Part shown: one piece after another, positions 24,674 through 31,677 of the stretch
How positions within the stretch are numbered: the first letter of the stretch is position 1
Layout: every line of letters begins with the position of its first letter
DNA from: Comamonas testosteroni
Lineage (GTDB): Bacteria; Pseudomonadota; Gammaproteobacteria; Burkholderiales; Burkholderiaceae_C
DNA length: 64,000 nucleotides
Direction of reading: 5' to 3'
NCBI RefSeq assembly: GCF_003569915.1
Contig: NZ_KZ984462.1
Location: 1-64,000 of the forward strand
Made by a program: the position numbers and the translations under genes
The notes under the pieces: model-generated
What the model saw: the letters and a program-made list of their open reading frames with translations, nothing else
Told to the model about the DNA's origin: nothing
Database searches by the model: none

Positions 24674-25336
24674 ATGAAGCAGGTGTTGCATGCAAAACTG
24701 AGTTTGTATGTCGGGGCCATCATCTGGGCAGGGGCTGTGCTGGCAGAGTCCCCGCCCGTCACGGGTGGAACCATCTACACCTGCACGGATGCCAGCGGGC
24801 GGCGCATCACGGCGGACCGCCCCATCGCCACCTGCGTGGACCGCGAGCAGCGCGTGCTGGGCAATACCGGCGTGGAGCTGCGCCGCGTGGCCCCCACGCT
24901 GACCGAGCAGGAGCGCAACGCCCAGGACGCCAAGCGCCGCCAGGAGCTGGCCGAGCACCAGCGCCTGCGCGAAGAACGCTCGCGCGAGCGCGCCATGCTG
25001 CTGCGCTACCCCAATCAAGGCGTGCATGACGCGGCGCGCGGCGAGGCGATTGCGCAGGTCAACGATGTGGTTGCAGTCGCGCAGTCGCGCCTGACCGAGC
25101 TCAAGGCGCGCCGTCGCAAGCTCGATACCGAGATGGAGTTCTATCAGAAGGACCCCAAGAAGGCTCCGGCCAGCCTGCGCCGCCAGATCAAGGAAAACGA
25201 CGAGTCTCAGGACGAGCAGCTGCGCTTTCTGAAGCAGCAGGACGAGGAAAAGCAGCGCATCAACCAGCGCTTTGATGTGGAGCTGCAGCAACTGCGCAAG
25301 CTCTGGGGCCAGGCCCAGACCTCGTCCTCGAATTAA
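24674..25336 (+). CDS. DUF4124-like coiled-coil periplasmic protein
   Basis: The product is 220 residues. A signal peptide ends near VLA-E. The segment GGTIYTCTDASGRRITADRP with the nearby TCVDRE has the DUF4124 pattern (YxCxDxxGxxxxxxxP). Residues from about 75 to the end are highly charged and predict a coiled coil (QERNAQDAKRRQELAEHQRL). It starts 8 bases after pyrE and is probably cotranscribed. Function is unknown; such proteins are common in the betaproteobacterial envelope. Confidence 0.82.
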   Translation: MKQVLHAKLSLYVGAIIWAGAVLAESPPVTGGTIYTCTDASGRRITADRPIATCVDREQRVLGNTGVELRRVAPTLTEQERNAQDAKRRQELAEHQRLREERSRERAMLLRYPNQGVHDAARGEAIAQVNDVVAVAQSRLTELKARRRKLDTEMEFYQKDPKKAPASLRRQIKENDESQDEQLRFLKQQDEEKQRINQRFDVELQQLRKLWGQAQTSSSN

Positions 25337-25690
25337 TCAGTCCTGCTGCACGGCCTTGTGCATGGCCATGACCCGCCCCAGCAGCAGGGCAGCCACCCAC
25401 GCCACGCCGCCAATGATCAGCGGCATCTGCACCAGCAGTGATGACTGGGCCAGCAGCATCAGCGCATCGGCCTGCCACAGCGTGGCATACCCCTTGAACA
25501 GGCCATAGCCCAGCCACAGCAGCAGGCCTGCGCTGGCGATGGAGGCCATGCTGCGCATATTGCGCCCGTCACGGCTGGCGGCGGGAATGCGCAGCGCAGC
25601 GCGCCACAGCCAGCCCATGGCGGCCAGCACCAGCAGCACGCAGGCCGCCACCGACAGCGGCAGCCAGAGCGAAAGAGGAATCATCGACAT
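25337..25690 (-). CDS. Small membrane protein of unknown function
   Basis: The product is 117 residues with three hydrophobic segments (about 6-27, 47-65 and 84-103) and a short basic loop RIPAASRDGRNMR. It is not recognised. ATG 25690 is chosen because the 16 codons upstream overlap a terminator hairpin. It converges with the coiled-coil gene, stop codons being directly adjacent (25336 and 25337). Confidence 0.65.
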   Translation of the reverse strand: MSMIPLSLWLPLSVAACVLLVLAAMGWLWRAALRIPAASRDGRNMRSMASIASAGLLLWLGYGLFKGYATLWQADALMLLAQSSLLVQMPLIIGGVAWVAALLLGRVMAMHKAVQQD

Positions 25691-25710
25691 GGCGCCGCAC
25701 TTTAGCCCAC

Positions 25711-25738
25711 AAAACAAAATGCCCACCGAAGTGGGCAT
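25711..25738 (-). terminator. Terminator of the 72-residue protein gene
   Basis: ATGCCCAC-CGAA-GTGGGCAT is an 8-base stem with a tetraloop. On the minus strand it is followed by TTTGTTTT. It separates the small gene at 25760 from the small membrane protein gene downstream. Confidence 0.75.
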
Positions 25739-25759
25739 TCATGGGCGGCGGCGCCGGAC

Positions 25760-25978
25760 TCAGGCAGCTTGCCAGACGCCCGGGCTGCCTGCGACGGCCT
25801 GCACGCCCAACACGGCGGCGTGGCGGCTCAGCAGCTCGTCAAAGGTCTTGGCCGAATCACTGCTGGCAGCACTGCCTTCGTACTCGGTCGCCACCTGGGC
25901 TGCGGTGAAGGAATGGGAGCCGAAGCTTTGCACGATGTTGCGCAGCTTGTCGAGGTTGGGGGTGAACACGGCGTTCAT
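25760..25978 (-). CDS. Small protein of unknown function (72 residues)
   Basis: The product starts MNAVFTPNLDKLRNIVQSFG and ends GVQAVAGSPGVWQAA. It is soluble and predicted helical, and is not recognised. GGAGTTGCC before the ATG gives a ribosome binding site, and a clear terminator 22 bases after the stop supports a real gene. An in-frame extension to 26044 lacks such support. Confidence 0.6.
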   Translation of the reverse strand: MNAVFTPNLDKLRNIVQSFGSHSFTAAQVATEYEGSAASSDSAKTFDELLSRHAAVLGVQAVAGSPGVWQAA

Positions 25979-26066
25979 GGCAACTCCTTGAGGGCAATCA
26001 AACCAGCAGTTCAGACAGTGTAGCCCGCAGCGCTGGCCCGGCAAGAGTGAATGCCGCGATGCAGGT

Positions 26067-27200
26067 TCACTGGTTGAGCGAGAGCAAGGTGCGGATCACA
26101 TCGGAGCGAGTGATTACACCCGTCAGCAGCTCTCCACGCTGCACGGCAATGAACTGCACGGTGTGCGAGGCCAGCTCGTGCAGCAGATCACCCACGGGTG
26201 TGGATTCCTGCACGCACAGCTCGGGTTCGCGCATCAGGTCTTTGGCCACCGATGGGCTTTGGGTGCTGCGCAGCGGCTTCAGGCGCTGCCACAGGCTTTG
26301 CTGTTGGCGGGCACGGTGGCCTTGCCACAGCCAGTCAAACAGATCGGCGCGCAGCACGCGGCCAATCAGCCGGCCCTGTTCGTCAATGACCGGCAGGCTT
26401 TTGATGAGGTGGCGGTGAAAGAGATCGGCCACTTCTTCCAAAGGCGTTTGTGCGCCGATGGTCAGCAGCTTGGCGGACATCACCTCGGCGCAGCGCACAG
26501 CAGCAAAGCGGCGCTTGATGGCGTCTTCTTCCGCCGCGGCCAGCAGCGCACCCAGGTCGTCGGGCGTGAGGTTGTAGCTCTGGTCGAAGCGTTGCAGCAG
26601 TTGCTTGAGGTCCTGCGCGTTCAGGGCCAGGCGGGACGGTGCAGCCTGCGCGGGTGCAGGCTGCGGCGGCTGGTGCAGATAGGGGCGGCCACAGGCGCGG
26701 TGGTAGAGCACGCCCACGGCGGCCAGCACGCCTGACAGCACAGCCATGGGAATGAGCAGATGCCAGCCCAGCGGCAGCATCTGCGCTGCGCCCAGCACCG
26801 TCAGCAGCGCCACGGCACCGCCGGGCGGATGCAGCGAGCGGGTCAGCAGCATCAGCGCGATGGCTCCCGCCACGGCCAGCGCCGCCAGTGCGGTCTGCGA
26901 CAGCCAGGGAAAGGCCCAGAGCAGCAGCAAGGTGTAGAGCGCCGAGACGGTATTGCCCACCACGCAGTTCCACGGCTGGGCCAGCGGGCTGCTGGGCACG
27001 GCAAACACCAGCACGGCGGTGGCGCCCAGCGGCGCGAACAGGAACAGGGTGTGGGGAAAGAAATGGTCTACCAGACCCACCAGAATGCTGGCCAGCGCCA
27101 GACCCAGGCCAGCCCCGATGCCGGAGCGCGCCAGATCACGCCAGGAGGGGCGGGTGGTGACAGGCCCCAGGCGCTGCCATAGCGTTTGAAGAATGGACAT
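26067..27200 (-). CDS. HPP-family membrane protein with C-terminal CBS pair
   Basis: The product is 377 residues. Four to five membrane helices in residues 20-170 carry LFAPLGATAVLVFAVPSSPL and the LHPPGGAVALLTVLG motif that names the family. A linker rich in Pro and Ala near 175-190 leads to two CBS repeats (AEVMSAKLLTIGAQTPLEEV and DLMREPELCVQESTPVGDLL), ending VITRSDVIRTLL. HPP proteins include a chloroplast nitrite transporter; CBS pairs usually bind adenosine nucleotides. This fused form is known in proteobacteria. The substrate here is unknown. Confidence 0.9.
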   Translation of the reverse strand: MSILQTLWQRLGPVTTRPSWRDLARSGIGAGLGLALASILVGLVDHFFPHTLFLFAPLGATAVLVFAVPSSPLAQPWNCVVGNTVSALYTLLLLWAFPWLSQTALAALAVAGAIALMLLTRSLHPPGGAVALLTVLGAAQMLPLGWHLLIPMAVLSGVLAAVGVLYHRACGRPYLHQPPQPAPAQAAPSRLALNAQDLKQLLQRFDQSYNLTPDDLGALLAAAEEDAIKRRFAAVRCAEVMSAKLLTIGAQTPLEEVADLFHRHLIKSLPVIDEQGRLIGRVLRADLFDWLWQGHRARQQQSLWQRLKPLRSTQSPSVAKDLMREPELCVQESTPVGDLLHELASHTVQFIAVQRGELLTGVITRSDVIRTLLSLNQ

Positions 27201-27217
27201 GCAGCCTCTGCAGATTC

Positions 27218-27274
27218 ATCAAAATTGATAGCAATCTGCCTATTGTTTTATTGGACTATGACCTGTTTCTATCA
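27218..27274 (+). repeat. Dispersed intergenic repeat, family A
   Basis: It starts TCAAAATTGATAGCAATCTG and ends GGACTATGACCTGTTTCTAT, sharing TTGATAGC...GCCTATt...TTGGACTAtgACCTGTTT with the copy at 14256. It lies just upstream of the HPP gene, between it and the nitroreductase terminator. Confidence 0.65.
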
Positions 27275-27307
27275 AAAAAAGCCCCGCAAGATCGTTGCAG
27301 GGCTTTT
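27274..27307 (-). terminator. Intrinsic terminator after the nitroreductase gene
   Basis: AAAGCCC(C)GCAA-GATCG-TTGCAGGGCTTT is a long stem; on the minus strand it is followed by at least seven T residues. It is adjacent to the family A repeat. Confidence 0.85.
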
Positions 27308-27322
27308 GCGGTGCAGTCCTGA

Positions 27323-27889
27323 TCAGGCGGCGCTTTTCACGGCTCCGGCGCTGATGACTTCGGCCAGTGGCTTGCGGCCAGACGGCACTTCGCGCTCACG
27401 CAGGTCGTCGGGCAGGCTGGCGGCGTCGCCTTGGCGGCCCACGGCGATCACGCATTCGGGCATCAGATGTTCGGGCAGGCCTAGCACCTTCTGCGCCTCT
27501 TCGGCGGAGAAGCCGCCCATGGCGTGCGTGGCCAGGCCCATGGCGTGGGCTTCCAGCGCCAGATAGCCCCAGGCGCAGCCTGCGTCAAAGCTGTGCTTGC
27601 CAGCCGATGCCTGCTTGTCCGACAGCAGCACAATCAGCGCGCCCGCATTCAGGCACCAGCGGCGGTTGGCTTCGTTGGGGATGTTGGAGAACGCAGCCCA
27701 GTTGGCGTCGTCGCGCAGCGCATAGGCAAACAGCCAGGGCTGCTTGTTGCTGGCCGAGGGTGCCCAGTGGGCGGCTTCCACCAGTTGCTCGACCTGGGCG
27801 GTGGTCAGAGCTTCGGGCACAAAAGCGCGGGGCGACATGCGCTGCAGAAACTGGGGATGGATGGGAGTGGCAGAGGTTCTGGTGGTCAT
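27323..27889 (-). CDS. Nitroreductase family protein
   Basis: The product is 188 residues. The start of the fold is RMSPRAFVPEALTTAQVEQL with the FMN-binding SPRAF, then EAAHWAPSASNKQPWLFAYA, and the second flavin region near AWGYLALEAHAMGLATHAMG. It is a flavoenzyme reducing nitro compounds, quinones or other acceptors with NAD(P)H. The physiological substrate is unknown. The ATG at 27889 is preferred, since an upstream in-frame extension would include a terminator hairpin. Confidence 0.9.
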   Translation of the reverse strand: MTTRTSATPIHPQFLQRMSPRAFVPEALTTAQVEQLVEAAHWAPSASNKQPWLFAYALRDDANWAAFSNIPNEANRRWCLNAGALIVLLSDKQASAGKHSFDAGCAWGYLALEAHAMGLATHAMGGFSAEEAQKVLGLPEHLMPECVIAVGRQGDAASLPDDLREREVPSGRKPLAEVISAGAVKSAA

Positions 27890-27900
27890 CGTGAAATCCG

Positions 27901-27941
27901 GAAACAGAAAGGCCCGGCGTCGCAAGGTGCGCGCCGGGCCT
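27901..27941 (-). terminator. Terminator of the unknown two-helix membrane protein gene
   Basis: AGGCCCGGCG and CGCCGGGCCT form a 10-base perfect stem around a 12-base loop. On the minus strand it is followed by TTTCTGTTTC. It separates the gene at 27986 from the nitroreductase gene. Confidence 0.65.
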
Positions 27942-27985
27942 GAAACGATAGCGCAAGCTCCGGCTTTGTGCTCGGAGCTTTGCAC

Positions 27986-29011
27986 TCAGGACTTGTTGTT
28001 CTGGCTCATGTTGCGCATATGGCGCTCCATGCGGATCATCACCAGCACCATCACCACCATCACCAGGCAAGTCACCAGCATGGTGATGAAGGCCGTCTCC
28101 ACGCTGGTGAAGTCCCACTTGTGGGCATCGGGGTCTTCGCCACGCATTTTCTGGGCCGTGCGATCGAATGCCATGGTGTAGTTGGTCAGCAGCGTGGTCA
28201 CGATCTGTGTGGCTGGCTGTTTTTGCAGCTTGGCAGACAGTTGTTCATTGGCCAGCACCAGTTGCAGACCGGCGGGCAGGCCGTTGATGTAGGCAGCGTA
28301 CGAGCCTTCGCCATGCTCGATCTCGGCCAATTGGGCGCGTTCGTGGATTTCGGAGGCCAGATTGACCGGGTCGCTCAGCATTTCGTCATCTGCGGCAGCA
28401 GCATCGGCTGCGGCGGCCGCTGCGGCGTCCACCGCTGCGCGGGCCATCATGTCTTCACGGGTCAGGCTGATGCGGCGGGCTGTCCAGGCGGCGTCCACCT
28501 CGGCGGCGGCGGCGTCAGCGGCTTCCTTGTCGCAGCAGGAGTTCTCGCGCGCTTCGCGCATCTTGATCTGGCGGGCTACTTCATCCGCCGAGGGAATGGC
28601 ATCGCCCTTGAGCAGCGGGTGAACCGGGTCCAGCCCCTGGCTGCTGTTTTCCTTCTCGACGCGCTTGCGTGCAGCCGTGTCCTTGTAGATAAAGCCGCGC
28701 AGCAGGCCATCCGCCTTCTGGAAGCTGGGGCGCAGCGCCGGGTCGGCCAGGCGCTTTTCCATGGCCACCTGATTGCTCATGCCGTTGAGGTCACGGCCGG
28801 TTTCCTCTTCCATGAACTTCAGGTCCAGCTTGGCATCCTTCCAGTCCAGCGGCGTCTGCGTCGCGGCGTAGGCCGCATCGGGCTTCTTGGGCTTGAGCTG
28901 GTCCCAGCCCCACATGCCCATGCCGATCAGAGCAAAGACGGAAAATGCCAGCAAAACAATGCGCACGAGGAAGACCAGAACATCCTCGATGCGGCGAAAA
29001 ATAGTGAACAT
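27986..29011 (-). CDS. Unrecognised protein with N- and C-terminal membrane helices
   Basis: The product is 341 residues. One helix is near residues 14-35 and another near 305-328 (FITMLVTCLVMVVMVLVMIR). Between them is a soluble, charged region with a notable Ala-run (AAVDAAAAAAADAAAADD) and a vicinal Cys pair (NSCCDKE). Both termini are likely cytoplasmic and the middle periplasmic. A small helical cap ends in Asn/Lys. It is not recognised and appears to be a single-gene unit ending in its own hairpin. Confidence 0.7.
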   Translation of the reverse strand: MFTIFRRIEDVLVFLVRIVLLAFSVFALIGMGMWGWDQLKPKKPDAAYAATQTPLDWKDAKLDLKFMEEETGRDLNGMSNQVAMEKRLADPALRPSFQKADGLLRGFIYKDTAARKRVEKENSSQGLDPVHPLLKGDAIPSADEVARQIKMREARENSCCDKEAADAAAAEVDAAWTARRISLTREDMMARAAVDAAAAAAADAAAADDEMLSDPVNLASEIHERAQLAEIEHGEGSYAAYINGLPAGLQLVLANEQLSAKLQKQPATQIVTTLLTNYTMAFDRTAQKMRGEDPDAHKWDFTSVETAFITMLVTCLVMVVMVLVMIRMERHMRNMSQNNKS

Positions 29012-29297
29012 GCAACAAATCCTTTAAAAAATGAGACTGCTGCGACGCTTCAAGCTATGAAATTCGCAGCATCCTGTGGCTGGCATTCTAAAAAACGCCA
29101 AGCGGCGTCTTAGTTTTTTACAACTCAAATCACACTTCGGTTGGTGCTTGCTTCGCCGGCATGGCTTTGCGGCATTGAAAGGGGAATTGGTGCGATTGGC
29201 GAGCAGCGCTGCGCAAATGCAACAGATTGCACCCAAGATTCGTGGCGATATATCCAATCCGCTGTAATAGGGTTTTCACGGATCGCAGGGCAAGACC
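29012..29297. promoter_or_regulatory. serA upstream region
   Basis: This 286-base gap separates divergent genes and should hold both promoters. ACGCC-AAGC-GGCGT at 29095-29108 is a short hairpin with T-runs on both sides (TTTTTTAG leftward; CTTAGTTTTTT rightward), so it can insulate the two directions. I saw no convincing gene; a 63-codon plus-strand frame at 29076-29267 has no ribosome binding site. Confidence 0.35.
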
Positions 29298-30527
29298 ATG
29301 GCCAAGACATCGCTGGACAAATCGAAGATCAAGTTTTTGCTGCTCGAAGGCATCCATCCCTCCGCGCTCAAGGTGCTGCACAACGCGGGCTACACCAACG
29401 TGGAAACGCTGACCGGTGCGCTCGAAGGCGAGGAGCTGAAGGCAAAAATAGCCGATGCGCACTTTGTCGGCATCCGCTCGCGCACCCAGCTCACGGCCGA
29501 TGTGTTCGAGGCTGCGCACAAGCTGGTGGCCGTGGGGTGCTTTTGCATTGGCACCAACCAGGTCGATCTGAACGCGGCGCGAGAGCGCGGTGTGGTGGTG
29601 TTTAACGCGCCCTTCTCCAACACTCGCTCGGTGGCCGAGCTGGTGCTGGGCGAAGCGATCTTGCTGCTGCGCGGCATCCCTGAAAAGAACGCGGTTTCGC
29701 ACCGTGGTGGCTGGAAGAAAAGCGCCGACAACTCGTTCGAGATTCGCGGCAAGACGCTGGGCATCGTCGGCTACGGCTCCATCGGCACGCAGCTGTCGGT
29801 GCTGGCCGAAGGTCTGGGCATGAAGGTCGTTTTCCACGACGTGGTCACGAAGCTGCCGCTGGGCAATGCGCACCAGGCCGCCAACCTGAACGAGCTGCTG
29901 GGCCAGGCCGATATCGTCACCCTGCATGTGCCCGAGCTGGCATCGACGCACGGCATGATGGGCCCAGCGCAGATTGCGGCCATGAAGCCCGGCAGCATCC
30001 TCATCAATGCATCGCGCGGCACGGTGGTCGATATCGATGCGCTGGCCGAGGCCTTGAAAACCGGCAAGCTGCTGGGCGCGGCGATTGACGTCTTCCCCAC
30101 CGAGCCCAAGAGCAACAAGGACGAGTTCCAGTCGCCGCTGCGTGGCATGGACAACGTCATCCTCACGCCGCACATCGGCGGCTCGACCATGGAAGCGCAG
30201 GCCAATATCGGCCTGGAAGTGGCGGAAAAGCTGGTCAAGTACAGCGACAACGGCACGACGACTTCGGCCGTCAACTTCCCCGAAGTGGCGCTGCCCGAGC
30301 ACCCCGGCCATAACCGCCTGCTGCATGTGCACGAGAACCGGCCCGGCATTCTCTCGGCCATCAACCAAGTGTTTGCCGACAATGGCATCAACGTGGCTGG
30401 CCAGTACCTGCGCACCGACGAGAAGGTGGGCTATGTGGTGATCGACATCGACGCCAAATCGTCGGCGCTGGCGCGTGAAAAGCTCTCGCAGATCCCCGGC
30501 ACCATTCGCTGCCGCGTGCTGTTCTAA
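29298..30527 (+). CDS. serA: D-3-phosphoglycerate dehydrogenase
   Basis: The product is 409 residues, the length of the E. coli-type enzyme with a single C-terminal ACT domain. The NAD motif is GIVGYGSIGTQLSVLAEGLG near 153; NASRGTVVDIDAL and LTPHIGGSTMEAQ carry the catalytic Arg and His regions. The ACT domain begins RLLHVHENRPGILSAINQVF and is the known site for serine feedback inhibition in this class. It catalyses the first step of serine synthesis. The gene is alone and ends in a strong terminator. Confidence 0.95.
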   Translation: MAKTSLDKSKIKFLLLEGIHPSALKVLHNAGYTNVETLTGALEGEELKAKIADAHFVGIRSRTQLTADVFEAAHKLVAVGCFCIGTNQVDLNAARERGVVVFNAPFSNTRSVAELVLGEAILLLRGIPEKNAVSHRGGWKKSADNSFEIRGKTLGIVGYGSIGTQLSVLAEGLGMKVVFHDVVTKLPLGNAHQAANLNELLGQADIVTLHVPELASTHGMMGPAQIAAMKPGSILINASRGTVVDIDALAEALKTGKLLGAAIDVFPTEPKSNKDEFQSPLRGMDNVILTPHIGGSTMEAQANIGLEVAEKLVKYSDNGTTTSAVNFPEVALPEHPGHNRLLHVHENRPGILSAINQVFADNGINVAGQYLRTDEKVGYVVIDIDAKSSALAREKLSQIPGTIRCRVLF

Positions 30528-30533
30528 GCAAAC

Positions 30534-30561
30534 AAAAAAGGAGACTGCGGTCTCCTTTTTT
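30534..30561 (+). terminator. Intrinsic terminator after serA
   Basis: AAAAAAGGAGAC-TGCG-GTCTCCTTTTTT, a perfect stem with A and T runs. It lies 7 bases after the serA stop. Confidence 0.9.
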
Positions 30562-30607
30562 CATAGCTGCTAGCCTATATGCTGCTTAGACTAGCAGCGC
30601 TTTTGAA
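30562..30607 (+). repeat. Degenerate family A repeat
   Basis: CATAGCTGCTAGCCTATATG followed by TTAGACTAGCAGCGCTTTTG fits the family frame (ATAGCT...GCCTAT...GACTAg), though the last part differs. It overlaps the stop codon region of the convergent YcxB-like gene. Confidence 0.45.
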
Positions 30608-31100
30608 TCGAATTTTTGATCAATTGCTCGCGCAGCGGCGTGATGAACTGTGAGCCTGGGGCCGCCTCTTTGGGAAAGATCAGAAAGTACTGCGGCTGCA
30701 GATACAGCAGCAGGCTGTGCTCGTCCTCGGCCCAGGCAATGATGTGATCCCAGGGCAAGCGGCCTTCACTGTCCGGGCCGGTAAGCAACTGCCCATCGCG
30801 CAGCTCGGCATGAAATTGCTCATGCAGAGCGGGTGTGTTGCGGTAGGTGTCGAGCAACTGCGGCAATTGCGTCAGCGTCCAGGTAATCCATGGGTAGATG
30901 AGGCCGAGCAAACCCGCCAGCGCAAACCAGTACGGGCCTTTGTACAGGCTGCTGGCGATGATGAAGAGACTCAGCGCGCAGGTCATCAGCCGCAGCAGCT
31001 TTTGAGCCGGGCTTTTGAACGAGACATGCAGGCGCTGCGCGGCAATGAATTGCGCCTCGGTAATCTGGTAGCTCAGCGCCGTCATGCGGGCCTGGCTCAT
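30591..31100 (-). CDS. YcxB-like membrane protein (second of a tandem pair)
   Basis: The product is 169 residues. Two close hydrophobic segments (about 36-52 and 57-75) are followed by a soluble YcxB-like domain with LHEQFHAELRDGQLLTGPDS, LPWDHIIAWAEDEHSLLLYL and the end FPKEAAPGSQFITPLREQL. It is a clear paralog of the upstream gene, whose stop it overlaps by four bases. Function of the family is unknown. Confidence 0.8.
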   Translation of the reverse strand: MSQARMTALSYQITEAQFIAAQRLHVSFKSPAQKLLRLMTCALSLFIIASSLYKGPYWFALAGLLGLIYPWITWTLTQLPQLLDTYRNTPALHEQFHAELRDGQLLTGPDSEGRLPWDHIIAWAEDEHSLLLYLQPQYFLIFPKEAAPGSQFITPLREQLIKNSIQKRC

Positions 31101-31627
31101 TGACGCGGCGGGCCTACCTGGGTCAGCAATTGCTCGCGCAAAGGCGTGACAAAGTGCGACTGCGGGTCCACGTCCTTAGGCACGATGATGAACAGGCGCG
31201 GCTGCAGGTACAGCAGCAGGCTGTCTTTGTCCTCGGCCCAATGGGTGATGAGCTTCCATGGCAATGTGCCTTGGCCGTTTTCGGACTGGACATGCAAAAC
31301 CCCGTCGCGCAGCGCCACATGGCTTTGCTGGTGCAATGACGGAGAGTTGCGAAAGGTCTTCAGCAGCCGAGGGCGCATCAGATATTGCGACCCATATAGC
31401 GCCAGCCTGGCTACCGGTTTGATGTGGAAGCCCAGCAGGCAGCTGTAGGCAAAACCGGTCAAAGCCAGAATGTAGTTATGCGCAAGCAGTCCCGCGCCAA
31501 GAATGGGCAGACCCAGAATGCCGCACCCCGTAATCACCCACTTGAGCCAGCGCGGCTTGAACGAGAAATACAGGCGCTGCGCGTCGCAGAATTGCTTTTC
31601 GGTCAGGGTGTAGGTCAGTTCAGCCAT
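31097..31627 (-). CDS. YcxB-like membrane protein (first of a tandem pair)
   Basis: The product is 176 residues. It shares with its neighbour the start (TYTLTEKQFCDAQRLYFSFK against SYQITEAQFIAAQRLHVSFK), two membrane segments, SLHQQSHVALRDGVLHV, LPWKLITHWAEDKDSLLLYL and VPKDVDPQSHFVTPLREQLL. This points to gene duplication. The two probably act together in the membrane. The reaction or partner is not known. Confidence 0.8.
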   Translation of the reverse strand: MAELTYTLTEKQFCDAQRLYFSFKPRWLKWVITGCGILGLPILGAGLLAHNYILALTGFAYSCLLGFHIKPVARLALYGSQYLMRPRLLKTFRNSPSLHQQSHVALRDGVLHVQSENGQGTLPWKLITHWAEDKDSLLLYLQPRLFIIVPKDVDPQSHFVTPLREQLLTQVGPPRQ

Positions 31628-31677
31628 GCGCGCATGATACGGGCGCGTGCTGAGCGGCAGGCGCCGGATGCCGTCTT

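Noticed and set aside
29076-29267. 63-codon plus-strand frame upstream of serA
   Set aside because: No ribosome binding site, overlaps a terminator-like hairpin, and the translation is basic without recognisable features.
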